Shown here in pieces: positions 45,959-54,415 of a DNA stretch of 64,000 nt. The notes under the pieces are model-generated. The model saw nothing but the letters and a program-made list of their open reading frames with translations. It was not told where the DNA came from and did no database searches. Within the stretch, counting starts at the first letter, position 1. Each line of letters opens with the position of its first letter. The position numbers and the translations under genes are program-made. Where the stretch lies: assembly GCF_900105905.1 (NCBI RefSeq), contig NZ_FNSV01000005.1:5952001-6016000 (forward strand), written 5' to 3'. Source of the DNA: Rhodococcus koreensis (GTDB taxonomy: Bacteria; Actinomycetota; Actinomycetes; Mycobacteriales; Mycobacteriaceae).

Positions 45959-47276
45959 TGGAGGAGCCGCCGGTCTTCTCGAATCGCAGTCGCGACACGG
46001 CAATTCCGGCGAGCAGGAAGGACACGGCGACGAGGATGTACAGCTGCGTGGGCGACCAGTCGCGGTCGAGGAGGGCGCCCGCGACGATCGGGGACGCGAT
46101 GGCGCCGACGCGTCCGATGCCGATGCCCCAGCCGACTCCGGTGGCCCGGACGGCCGGGGAGTAGACCGACGGGGTGATCGCGTACAGCCCGGCGATGCAG
46201 CCGTTGGCGAAGACGCCGATGAGGGCGCCGAGCCCGAACGCGACGACGATGGATGCGGTGGCGGGGACGAAGACGAGGAGGAGCACCCCCGCGATCGCCA
46301 GGTAGGCGATGAGCACCCGCTTCAGGGCGAACCGCGCCGACAGCGCGCCGAGCAAGGTGGCGCCGAAGATGCCGCCGAGGTTGAGGAGCACGCCGCCGGT
46401 GACGCCCTGGTTCGCGGACATGCCCGCCTCGACCAGCAGTTTCGGCGTCCAACTGGTGACGAAGTAGAAGCCGAACATCGCCGTGAAGAACGCGAACCAC
46501 ACCAGGAGGGTGCTACGGCGGCGCTGCGGGGACAGCAGGACGCGCATCGCGAATCCTGCATCGGCGGTGGCGGCGGCGCGCGGTGCGGGCAGTTCGTCGA
46601 GTCGCGGCTGCCCGACCCGCTGCGCGAACGCGTTGATCCGGTCGAGGGCATTGGCCGGGCGACGCACGAGCAGAAAGTCGATCGATTCGGGGAGCCGCGC
46701 ATAGACGACGGGGATGATCACGGCCGTGCACACACCGCCGAACAGGAACACCGAGCGCCACCCGAGCGAGTTCTGCAGCACGACGGCGATGATGCCGCCG
46801 AGGGTGGCGCCGACGGCGTACCCGGTGGAATTGAGGCTCACGGCCAGCCCGCGCCAGCGGTTCGACGCGTACTCACTGGCAATGACGTTGCTGCTGGCGA
46901 GGATTCCGCCGATTCCGACCCCGGTGAGCGCGCGGAGCAGACCGAGTTGCATCGCGTTCTGGCTGGCCGCCGACAGCAGCATGCCCGACGACGCCAGCGC
47001 CAGGCACAGCAGGATCATGGCGCGGCGACCGATGGTGTCTGCCCACGGCGCCAGGAACAGCGACCCCGCGGCCATGCCGAACAGCCCGGCGCTGAGCAGG
47101 AGGCCGACGACGGAGCCGGACAGAGCCCACTCCTGCGACACCGACTGCGCGGTGAACGCCATGACGAGAACGTCGAAGCCGTCGAGCACGTTGAGTAGAC
47201 CGCAGATGGCGATGGCGCCCCATTGGTAGCGCGTCATCGGACTGCTGTCGATGCGTTCGCGTAGGTCGAATTGCAT
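45924..47276 (-). CDS. MFS transporter, aromatic acid:H+ symporter type
   Basis: 450 residues, twelve membrane segments expected. The N-terminal LNVLDGFDVLVMAFTAQ carries the acidic DGFD motif typical of the AAHS family; LFLAPWADTIGRRAMIL is the helix 2-3 loop. Substrates of relatives are benzoates and other aromatic acids. The C-terminal TREWLTSAETR is encoded by the hairpin repeat at 45913-45958, so the repeat supplies the end of the reading frame. Not in an operon with a recognisable aromatic gene. Confidence 0.87.
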   Translation of the reverse strand: MQFDLRERIDSSPMTRYQWGAIAICGLLNVLDGFDVLVMAFTAQSVSQEWALSGSVVGLLLSAGLFGMAAGSLFLAPWADTIGRRAMILLCLALASSGMLLSAASQNAMQLGLLRALTGVGIGGILASSNVIASEYASNRWRGLAVSLNSTGYAVGATLGGIIAVVLQNSLGWRSVFLFGGVCTAVIIPVVYARLPESIDFLLVRRPANALDRINAFAQRVGQPRLDELPAPRAAATADAGFAMRVLLSPQRRRSTLLVWFAFFTAMFGFYFVTSWTPKLLVEAGMSANQGVTGGVLLNLGGIFGATLLGALSARFALKRVLIAYLAIAGVLLLVFVPATASIVVAFGLGALIGVFANGCIAGLYAITPSVYSPAVRATGVGWGIGIGRVGAIASPIVAGALLDRDWSPTQLYILVAVSFLLAGIAVSRLRFEKTGGSSTREWLTSAETR

Positions 47277-47388
47277 GCGCGGGACCTGCTCTTCCTCGGA
47301 GGTGGGCTGTGATGTGGCTCACGACCCACTTACCGTGGCTGACAGGTCACCCGTTTCCAACTCCGATTCCGAATGTCGGAAGACAGCA

Positions 47389-47434
47389 CCCGTGAGTACT
47401 TGTTAACCGCGGGCGGTTAACAAGTACTCACGGG
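47389..47434. terminator. Hairpin terminator, CCCGTG family member 3
   Basis: A perfect 22-base inverted repeat (47389-47410 with 47413-47434) with a 2-base loop; the outer bases CCCGTGAGT match member 2. It contains the ethA stop codon (CCG-TGA on the minus strand) and separates ethA from the MFS gene. Confidence 0.85.
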
Positions 47435-48921
47435 CGGAACACCATCGCATCGTCGACGATCTTGCCGTGCCGCAGTGTCACCAGGTCGCGGAAGTAGTTC
47501 ATCCGCAGCCGCCACGGTGCTTTCGAACCCTGCTTCGGGAACGACTCCACCGACCGCAGCACGTAGCCGGCGGCGAAGTCGAGGAACGGCTCCTCGTCGA
47601 CCGCGCTGTCCCGCTCCGGGGAGCATTGCGCGAATCCGTTCGCGTCCATGTGCGCGAGCAGACGGCAGACGTATTCGCACACCAGGTCGGCCTTCAGCGT
47701 CCAGGACGCGTTGGTGTAGCCGATGACGAAGGCGAAATTGGGCACCCCGCTGAGCATCATCCCCTTGTATGCCATGGTCTCGGTGAGGTCGATGTCGCGG
47801 CCGTCGACGGCGAGTGTCATCCCGCCGAACGCGAGCAGGTTCAAACCCGTTGCGGTGACGACGACGTCGGCGCGCAGCTCGTCGCCGGACTTCAGCGTGA
47901 TCCCGGATTCGGTGAACGTGTCGATGTGATCGGTCACGATCGACACTTCGTCGTTGCGGATGGAGCGGAACAGATCCCCGTTGGGCACGAGGCACAGTCG
48001 CTGATCCCACGGGTTGTAGCGGGGCGTGAAGTGTTTGTCGATGTCGTAGCCCTTCGGCAGCCACTTCTCCTGGAGTTGCCGGATGCGGCCCTTCATGAAT
48101 TCCGGGTACCGCTGGCACAGTTGGTAGATCGCCGTCGCCACCGACGCGTTCTTGAGCCGGGTCAGCGCGTAGGCGAGCCGCGTGGGCAGGTGGCGCCGCA
48201 GCTTGTTGGCCAGCTTGTCCTTGGCCGGCATCGAGATGATGTACGTGGGCGAGCGCTGCAGCATGGTCACGTGCGCGGCCTCGGCGGCCATCGACGGTGC
48301 CAGCGTCACCGCGGTGGCGCCGCTGCCGATGATGACCACCCGCTTGCCGGCGTAGTCGAGGTCCTCGGGCCACTTCTGTGGGTGCACGACCTGCCCGGCG
48401 AACCGGTCGATGCCCGGGAACTCGGGGGTGTAGCCCTCGTCGTAGCGGTAGTACCCACTGCAGGACATCAGGAAATCGGCGGTGAACCGGACGGTCTCAC
48501 CGGTGTCGGTGCGCTCGGCGTCGATCGTCCAACGGGCGTTCGAGGTCGACCACTCGGCGCGAACGACCCTGTGCCGGAACCGGATGTTCCGGTCGATCCC
48601 GTGCTCGGCCGCCGTGTCCTTGACGTACTCGAGGATCGCGGGACCGTCGGCGATCGACTTGTCGTTCTCCCACGGCCGGAAGCGGTAGCCCAGCGTGTAC
48701 ATGTCGGAGTCGGACCGAATGCCGGGGTAGCGGAACAGGTCCCACGTGCCGCCGATCGTCTCACGGCTCTCCAGGATCGCGTACGTCCGGCCGGGGAAGC
48801 TGTCCTGCAGGTGGTACGCGGCACCGATCCCGGACAGTCCGGCCCCGATGATCAGCACGTCGAGGTGTTCGACGGGAGCCTTCGCGCCGGTGGTGTCGGC
48901 GGCGGTATCGGTGTGTGACAT
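47428..48921 (-). CDS. ethA: Baeyer-Villiger monooxygenase, EthA-like
   Basis: 497 residues. FAD motif Gly26-x-Gly28-x2-Gly31 (IIGAGLSGIGAAYHL), Baeyer-Villiger fingerprint Phe174-x-Gly176-x3-His180-x3-Trp184, and NADPH motif VVIIGSGATAVTLAP. Segments such as GGTWDLFRYPGIRSDSDMYTLG, MLQRSPTYIISMP and YNPWDQRLCLVPNGDLF match mycobacterial EthA closely as I recall it. It inserts oxygen next to a ketone, or into a thioamide sulfur as in ethionamide activation. It is downstream of an SDR gene (30 bases) and close to a divergent TetR gene, as ethA is to ethR. Confidence 0.9.
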   Translation of the reverse strand: MSHTDTAADTTGAKAPVEHLDVLIIGAGLSGIGAAYHLQDSFPGRTYAILESRETIGGTWDLFRYPGIRSDSDMYTLGYRFRPWENDKSIADGPAILEYVKDTAAEHGIDRNIRFRHRVVRAEWSTSNARWTIDAERTDTGETVRFTADFLMSCSGYYRYDEGYTPEFPGIDRFAGQVVHPQKWPEDLDYAGKRVVIIGSGATAVTLAPSMAAEAAHVTMLQRSPTYIISMPAKDKLANKLRRHLPTRLAYALTRLKNASVATAIYQLCQRYPEFMKGRIRQLQEKWLPKGYDIDKHFTPRYNPWDQRLCLVPNGDLFRSIRNDEVSIVTDHIDTFTESGITLKSGDELRADVVVTATGLNLLAFGGMTLAVDGRDIDLTETMAYKGMMLSGVPNFAFVIGYTNASWTLKADLVCEYVCRLLAHMDANGFAQCSPERDSAVDEEPFLDFAAGYVLRSVESFPKQGSKAPWRLRMNYFRDLVTLRHGKIVDDAMVFRP

Positions 48922-48951
48922 GAAGACTCTCTCGCTGGGTGGGACGGGTGG

Positions 48952-49845
48952 CTACTTCGGGTCTACGGCGACGTCGTCGAGAGCGACATTACGTGCGCTG
49001 GTGGAGCGGCCGAGCTTCGCGACCTCCTCGTCCATCAGCGGAAGAATGCGGGGTACGTGGGGCAGCGTGTTGCGATCGCCGACGCGCGACGTCACCACCG
49101 CCTTCAGCCAGCCGGCGAGCGCGACCCACCGCGGCACGTAGACCCGGCGTTTCCGCTTTGCCAGGGCATCGACGAATGCGTCGACGCAGGGACCCACCGA
49201 CGACGTCTTGCCGACCGGTCCCGGCAGGACCGCGAGAAGTTGGTTGAATGCGGTGAGGTCGGTTTTCGCGTCCTGGACGAGCGGGGTGTCGATCCACGAC
49301 ATGTGGGCCGAGCCCACGGCAACGCCACGGTGCGCGACTTCGAGACGCAGGACGTTGGCGAAATGCTCGACGCCGGCCTTGCTCGCGCAGTACGCGGCCA
49401 GACCGGGCGCGGGTGCGAACGCGGCGAGCGACGAGACGATCAGGATGTAGCCCTTGCGTTCGATCACGGACGGAAGCGCAGCCCGGACGGTGTGGAAGAC
49501 CCCGAGGATGTTGACGTCGACGACCCGCTTGAACGTGGCGGGATCGACCTGCATCACCGAGCCGTAGCTGGCAATGCCGGCGTTCGCGAGAACGAGGTCG
49601 ATGCCCCCGAACTTCGCGACGCCGGAGTCGACGGCCTTCTGCATGGCGGGCAGGTCGCAGACGTCGGCGGCCACGGCGAGCGCGACGTCGTCACCGAGTT
49701 CGGCAGCGAGGGCTTTCAGTGGTTCGGCGTCCAGGTCGATCAGGATCAGTTTGACGCCCTTGCGGGCGAGGGCGCGGGACGTCTCGGCTCCGATGCCCCG
49801 TGCGGCTCCGGTGACGAGTGCGACTTTGTTCCTGAGCGTGGGCAT
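48952..49845 (-). CDS. Short-chain dehydrogenase
   Basis: 297 residues from the ATG at 49845 after AGGAGA. TGAARGIG cofactor motif, NAG in LANAGIASYG, and Tyr-x3-Lys in YCASK; Asp in LIDLDAEP suggests NAD. The C-terminal 60 residues (RVYVPRWVALAGWLKAVV) are longer than in classical SDRs, with a hydrophobic stretch that may touch the membrane. It could oxidise an alcohol to the ketone used by the EthA-like enzyme, with which it is co-transcribed. Confidence 0.9.
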   Translation of the reverse strand: MPTLRNKVALVTGAARGIGAETSRALARKGVKLILIDLDAEPLKALAAELGDDVALAVAADVCDLPAMQKAVDSGVAKFGGIDLVLANAGIASYGSVMQVDPATFKRVVDVNILGVFHTVRAALPSVIERKGYILIVSSLAAFAPAPGLAAYCASKAGVEHFANVLRLEVAHRGVAVGSAHMSWIDTPLVQDAKTDLTAFNQLLAVLPGPVGKTSSVGPCVDAFVDALAKRKRRVYVPRWVALAGWLKAVVTSRVGDRNTLPHVPRILPLMDEEVAKLGRSTSARNVALDDVAVDPK

Positions 49846-49878
49846 GGGATCTCCTGGCGTGTGATCTGGCACCGTTCA

Positions 49879-49911
49879 GTGTCAGTTTGTATCTGGAACT
49901 GTGCGGTGTCA
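49879..49911. promoter_or_regulatory. Possible TetR operator between SDR and tetR
   Basis: The 76-base gap between the divergent SDR and TetR genes has two GTGTCA copies in direct orientation (49879-49884 and 49906-49911), 27 bases apart, and no clean palindrome. A weak candidate for the binding region. Confidence 0.3.
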
Positions 49912-49921
49912 ATATTGGGGA

Positions 49922-50569
49922 GTGAGTTCGCCCAGGCTCGACGAGACGGGCCGCACCTACCGCGGTGCGGGCCCTCGCCAGCGTCAGGAAGATCGCCGCG
50001 CGCGTCTCGTCGACGCCGCCGTCGAAGTGTTCGGGACCAGCGGATACCGGTCCGCGACCGTCGAGAAGATCTGCGCGACCGCCGGGCTGACCAAGCGCTA
50101 CTTCTACGAGTCGTTCGACGACAGCGAGGCCCTGCTGCTGGCGGCGTACGCGAGCGTGACCGACCGCCTCCGGGACAACGTCCTGCGCGGCGCGGGGGGC
50201 GGGGGCGCCGATCTGGACGCCAGGGTTCGCGGGGCGCTGACCGCGTTCTTCCGGTCCGTCGCCGACGACCCGCGGATCCCACGGATCGCCTTCCAGGAGG
50301 TCCTCGGTGTCGGCCCGGAAGTCGACATCGCCTATCGCCGCGTCACCCGGTCGTTCGTGGACGCCGTGCTCGTCGTCATCGGTCCGGCCGTCGACCGCAC
50401 CGCGTTCCCGGAGTTCCACCTCCGCACCCTCGCGACCGGCCTGGTCGGGGCGGTGCTGATGATCGCCCAGCAGTGGGTGCTGTCGGAGAACCCCCAGCCG
50501 ATCGAGACGGTCATCGCCAGTGCGCACACCATTCTCTCGGCCGTCCTGGGTGAACTCGGCCCCACGTGA
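49922..50569 (+). CDS. TetR-family regulator
   Basis: 215 residues from GTG 49922; GTG 49901 is in frame and also possible. N-terminal helix-turn-helix in RLVDAAVEVFGTSGYRSATVEKICATAGLTKRYFYESF; the C-terminal ligand domain is variable. It is divergent from the SDR-ethA operon and probably represses it, in analogy to EthR. The stop codon TGA is part of the stem of the following terminator. Confidence 0.9.
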   Translation: MSSPRLDETGRTYRGAGPRQRQEDRRARLVDAAVEVFGTSGYRSATVEKICATAGLTKRYFYESFDDSEALLLAAYASVTDRLRDNVLRGAGGGGADLDARVRGALTAFFRSVADDPRIPRIAFQEVLGVGPEVDIAYRRVTRSFVDAVLVVIGPAVDRTAFPEFHLRTLATGLVGAVLMIAQQWVLSENPQPIETVIASAHTILSAVLGELGPT

Positions 50570-50611
50570 GTGGCGTCGTGTGCCGGGGCACTCCTTAGCG
50601 CTCACGTGGGG
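50560..50611. terminator. Hairpin terminator after tetR
   Basis: Arms CCCCACGTGAG (50560-50570) and CTCACGTGGGG (50601-50611), 30-base loop. The tetR stop codon lies in the first arm, the same design as at 47389 and 45913. Confidence 0.75.
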
Positions 50612-50665
50612 GTGGATCCGGGCAAACCCCTGACGCCATCACATATATGTTGTTAAATACCTGAC

Positions 50666-51943
50666 ATGCCCGGTGCTGTGCACTGCCAATCACCTCGGGT
50701 CCGCAACACGACGATCCGCGGGGTGCTCGTCGCGTTGCTCGGGGCCCTCGCGTTGGCCGGTCCGGCGCCGAACGTCGCGCACGCCACCGGCTACGAGGGC
50801 CTCCTCGACATCACGCCTGCGAACGCGGCGGCGGAGTCGATCGGCGGGCTCGACCCCCGTCTCCCCACCGACTCCACCGCACTCGGTGCCGCGCTGGCCG
50901 CCGCCCGCTCCGACGGCGTCGCGCCGACCAGGTATTCCGCCCTGCTGCAACAATATTGGCTGGCACGCGGATCCGAGGCGTCCGGCATCGACCTTGCCGG
51001 GTGGGATCCGAACGCCGGGCTGATCGCCAACGCGGCGGTGGTCGACCGGGTCTACGAGAACTACGGCCGGTATCAACTCCAACGGGCCGAGCTCTACTGG
51101 TCCGGAATGGCCGGGCTGGCGGGAGGCTCGTTCGCCGCCGGCTTCTGGGACCTCGACCTCGGCCGGACCGTGCTCGGAGTCGACGCCGTCCACGCGCTCG
51201 GCAACGCCGTCGCGTCCACGGTCCGCGGACTGCCCGGCGAGGCGACGACGCTCCTGCCGCCGGACCTGAGAAATCTCGCCACCGTCGGTCCGGCGATGAC
51301 GGCGGGCGACGTGGACTGGTATCAGAAACGGCTGCTGATGATGCAGAAACACATCTACTTCGACATGGTGCCCATGCACGAGGCATACCTGAACGGCGGC
51401 CGGGGCGGCGTCGAGGAGATGGCCGCCGCGGGACTGCTCGACGAGAACGCCGAGATCGCCTGGAACGGCATCTTCTCCGGCACCCCGGCGGGATACGCGG
51501 ACGCCCTGTTCCGGATGGCGTCGCGTGAGCAGAATCAGATCATCGCCGACCAGTGGGACGTCACGGCGGCCGCGCGCGACGGTGTCGGCCGGGCGCTCAC
51601 CTACGCCACCACCCTCGCGGCGCAACCCTCGGTTCCCGGCTCGCGCGCCCCGGGACAGGTGTCGCCGATGGCGGTCGACGGGGACGTGAACGGCTCGGCC
51701 TACCGTCTCCGGACACCCCTGCCCGGCTTCAACTGGGCTGACCGCGAACCGCGCTGGCAGTACATCGTCAGCGACATCGCGTCGTCCTACCAGCGGCTAG
51801 CCGAGGGCCGTCCGGGCGAGCTGCGGGCCCTGCTGGCCATCCCGTTCCGCGACTTCGTCGAGGGCCAGCGGGTGCTGCGGCGGGTGCCCGACCTCGCCCG
51901 CGACATGAGCACCGGCTGGGAGTTGTCCCCGCCGCAGCCGTAG
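50666..51943 (+). CDS. Secreted protein of unknown function
   Basis: 425 residues. A basic N-terminus and hydrophobic run (GVLVALLGALALAGPAPNV) end at a probable signal peptidase site AHA-TGYEG near residue 40; no lipobox Cys. The mature part is mostly helical by composition, with few cysteines, and contains RAELYWSGMAGLAGGSFAAGFWDL and MQKHIYFDMVPMHEAYL segments that suggest a membrane-associated or helical-bundle protein. I do not recognise a catalytic motif. Monocistronic, between two strong terminators. Confidence 0.8.
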   Translation: MPGAVHCQSPRVRNTTIRGVLVALLGALALAGPAPNVAHATGYEGLLDITPANAAAESIGGLDPRLPTDSTALGAALAAARSDGVAPTRYSALLQQYWLARGSEASGIDLAGWDPNAGLIANAAVVDRVYENYGRYQLQRAELYWSGMAGLAGGSFAAGFWDLDLGRTVLGVDAVHALGNAVASTVRGLPGEATTLLPPDLRNLATVGPAMTAGDVDWYQKRLLMMQKHIYFDMVPMHEAYLNGGRGGVEEMAAAGLLDENAEIAWNGIFSGTPAGYADALFRMASREQNQIIADQWDVTAAARDGVGRALTYATTLAAQPSVPGSRAPGQVSPMAVDGDVNGSAYRLRTPLPGFNWADREPRWQYIVSDIASSYQRLAEGRPGELRALLAIPFRDFVEGQRVLRRVPDLARDMSTGWELSPPQP

Positions 51944-51951
51944 CGCGTCTC

Positions 51952-52002
51952 GGACGAACGGGACGCTCGTTCGATCTGACGCAACGGGCGTCCCGTTCGT
52001 CC
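51952..52002. terminator. Hairpin terminator after the secreted protein
   Basis: A perfect 15-base stem, 51952-51966 (GGACGAACGGGACGC) with 51988-52002, 21-base loop, nine bases after the stop codon. Confidence 0.85.
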
Positions 52003-52110
52003 GGGACGGCACGGTGCCGGCTTTCCAATGGATGGATGTGACGTTGCGCACGCGCGGTCGCGGTTGGCACGTTGTGTCACACCACGCCAGGCCCGATCGC
52101 AGGAGAGTCG

Positions 52111-53463
52111 ATGAACGTATCCGCCGTGACGCACGACAGCCCGACCGCCGCGCCACCCGTCGAGGTCGCGAAGACGCCGAAGAAGGCGGCGCTCGCGTCG
52201 TTCCTCGGGAGCGCGCTCGAGTACTACGACTTCTTCATCTACGGGTCCGCCGCCGCCCTCGTCTTCGGGCACACGTTCTTCCCGGCCGGCAACGACGCGA
52301 TCGGCACGGTCGCCGCGCTCGCGACGTTCGGCGTCGGCTACGTGGCCCGGCCAGTCGGCGGAATCGTGTTGGGACACTTCGGGGACAAGCTGGGCCGCAA
52401 GAAGATTCTGTTGCTGACGCTGCTCATCATGGGACTGTCGAGTCTCGCGATCGGATTCCTGCCCACGTACGAGCAGATCGGCATCGCCGCCCCGATCCTG
52501 CTGGTCCTGTGCCGCCTCGCGCAGGGATTCTCCGCGGGCGGAGAGGCGGCGGGCGCGAGCACTCTCACGCTCGAGCACTCACCCGAGGGGCGGCGGGCGT
52601 TCTTCACCAGCTTCACGATGACCGGCTACGCGGCCGGGATGGTCCTCGCGACCCTCGTCTTCATCCCGGTGGCCGCGCTGCCGAAGGAGCAACTCGACAG
52701 CTGGGGCTGGCGAATCCCGTTCTGGTGCAGCGCCGTGATGCTCGTGGTCGCCTACTTCGTGCGCACCAAGCTCGACGAGACTCCGGTGTTCGAGGAGTCG
52801 CGTGAGCACGCAGAGGTGCAGAAACTGCCCGTCGTCACCGTCGTGACCACCCAGTGGCGGGACGTCCTGCGGATCGCCCTGTGCTCGCTGTTCGCCGTCG
52901 GGCAGACGGTGTTCACCGTCTTCGGGCTCGCCTACGCCACCGGACCCGACGTCGGCATCGACCGCACCACGATGCTGTGGGCGTCGTCGGCGTCGATCGC
53001 GGGTTCCATCGTCGCGATACCTCTGCTCGCCAAGCTGTCGGACCGCGTCGGACGCCGCCCCGTATGGATCACCGGCACCCTCGGATGCGGCGTGACGATC
53101 TTCGGATACTTCTGGGCCATCTCGGTCGGCTCCATTCCGCTGATCTTCGTCGCCGCACTGCTCACGATGACGCTGTTCTACTCGATGGTGAACGGCCTGT
53201 GGCCGAGCTTCTTCACCGAGATGTTCGCCGCGCCCGTGCGCTATTCCGGTTTCGCCGTCGGCACGCAGATCGGTTTCCTCATCGCCGGTTTCGCCCCGGC
53301 GATCGGCTGGGCACTGCTGGGAACCGGGGCGAACGCGTGGGTCCCGGTCGCGGTGTTCACTGCACTGTGCATGCTGGTCTCGTCCGTCGCGGCCTTCACC
53401 GCCCGCGAGACGTACCGGGTGCCGCTGGCCGAACTCGGGCGTCCGTCGACCTCGCGGGAGTAA
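52111..53463 (+). CDS. MFS transporter, metabolite:H+ symporter (MHS) type
   Basis: 450 residues from ATG 52111 after AGGAGA. ASFLGSALEYYDFFIYG is the MHS helix 1 signature; GHFGDKLGRKKIL is the helix 2-3 loop, and RLAQGFSAGGEAAGA the helix 4 motif. Relatives move proline/betaine, shikimate, citrate or 2-oxoglutarate. It is followed after 18 bases by an IclR regulator and then the KstD-like operon, so it may import that operon's substrate. Confidence 0.89.
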   Translation: MNVSAVTHDSPTAAPPVEVAKTPKKAALASFLGSALEYYDFFIYGSAAALVFGHTFFPAGNDAIGTVAALATFGVGYVARPVGGIVLGHFGDKLGRKKILLLTLLIMGLSSLAIGFLPTYEQIGIAAPILLVLCRLAQGFSAGGEAAGASTLTLEHSPEGRRAFFTSFTMTGYAAGMVLATLVFIPVAALPKEQLDSWGWRIPFWCSAVMLVVAYFVRTKLDETPVFEESREHAEVQKLPVVTVVTTQWRDVLRIALCSLFAVGQTVFTVFGLAYATGPDVGIDRTTMLWASSASIAGSIVAIPLLAKLSDRVGRRPVWITGTLGCGVTIFGYFWAISVGSIPLIFVAALLTMTLFYSMVNGLWPSFFTEMFAAPVRYSGFAVGTQIGFLIAGFAPAIGWALLGTGANAWVPVAVFTALCMLVSSVAAFTARETYRVPLAELGRPSTSRE

Positions 53464-53481
53464 CCGGAGGACAATGGGGCG

Positions 53482-54243
53482 ATGTCACGGACACCGACAG
53501 GAGAATCGGTCACTGCCCGCGTCGTGAGGGTCTTGTCTTCCTTCGACGCGGACACACCGTCGCTGTCGGTGTCCGACATTGCGCGTCGATCCGACCTCCC
53601 CGTCGCGACGGCGCACCGCATCGTCGGAGAACTCGTCAAGTTCCGCCTCCTCGAACGCAACGACACCCGCATCAGCATCGGGGTCCGGATGTGGGAGCTG
53701 GGGTCCCGCGGTTCGCACACCCTCAGCCTGCGCGAGGCCGCGATGCCGTTCATGGAAGACGTGAACGCCGCGATCAAACAGCACACCCAGCTGGGCGTCC
53801 TCGACGGCAACGAGGTGCTGTTCGTCGAACGGCTCTCCACCCGCGGGTCCGTCGTCAACGTCACCAAGATCGCCGGACGGCTGCCGGTGCATGCGTGCTC
53901 GTCCGGTCTGGTTCTGATGGCGAACGCCTCCCGCGACGTGCAGGACGAATTGCTGTCGCAACCGCTCGAACGGTACACCGACGCCACCGTCACCGACCCC
54001 GACCAGATGCGGCGTCTCCTCGCCGAGGTGCGGCACCAGCACTTCGCGGTGGCCGCCGGTCTCATCACCCCGGGTGCGACGGGAGTCGCTGTGCCCGTGC
54101 GGGACAGCGACGGTGGCAGGGTGATTGCCGCTCTGTCCGTCGTCATCCCGCACGATCAGGCCAACCCGCAGTCGGTGGTCGCGGCGCTGACGACGGCGTC
54201 GCGCGGCATCACTCGCGCCATGACGCGCGGGTCGCGGCACTGA
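53482..54243 (+). CDS. IclR-family regulator, third type
   Basis: 253 residues. Winged helix (LSVSDIARRSDLPVATAHRIVGELVKFRLL) and IclR effector domain (GNEVLFVERLSTRGSVVNVTKIAGRLPVHACSSG spans its core). Its recognition helix differs from those of the 2.4- and 10.1-kb regulators, and I see no GTTCA-N5-TGAAC site near it, so it belongs to another circuit. It lies between the MHS carrier and the KstD-like flavoprotein genes, on the same strand as both. Confidence 0.9.
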   Translation: MSRTPTGESVTARVVRVLSSFDADTPSLSVSDIARRSDLPVATAHRIVGELVKFRLLERNDTRISIGVRMWELGSRGSHTLSLREAAMPFMEDVNAAIKQHTQLGVLDGNEVLFVERLSTRGSVVNVTKIAGRLPVHACSSGLVLMANASRDVQDELLSQPLERYTDATVTDPDQMRRLLAEVRHQHFAVAAGLITPGATGVAVPVRDSDGGRVIAALSVVIPHDQANPQSVVAALTTASRGITRAMTRGSRH

Positions 54244-54415
54244 CAGAATCCCTTTTCCATCCATTGGAGTCGCGCTGTGACTCGGGTCTCGGGTCGGTCA
54301 GAGTGGGTGACACGAACACACCGTCACCGATCGCGCAGTGTGCCTCCAAACATGCTGCACAGCAGTGCCTTCGCGCGCCGCGATCGAGTGCCGACTCTCC
54401 AGGGAAGGTCCACAT

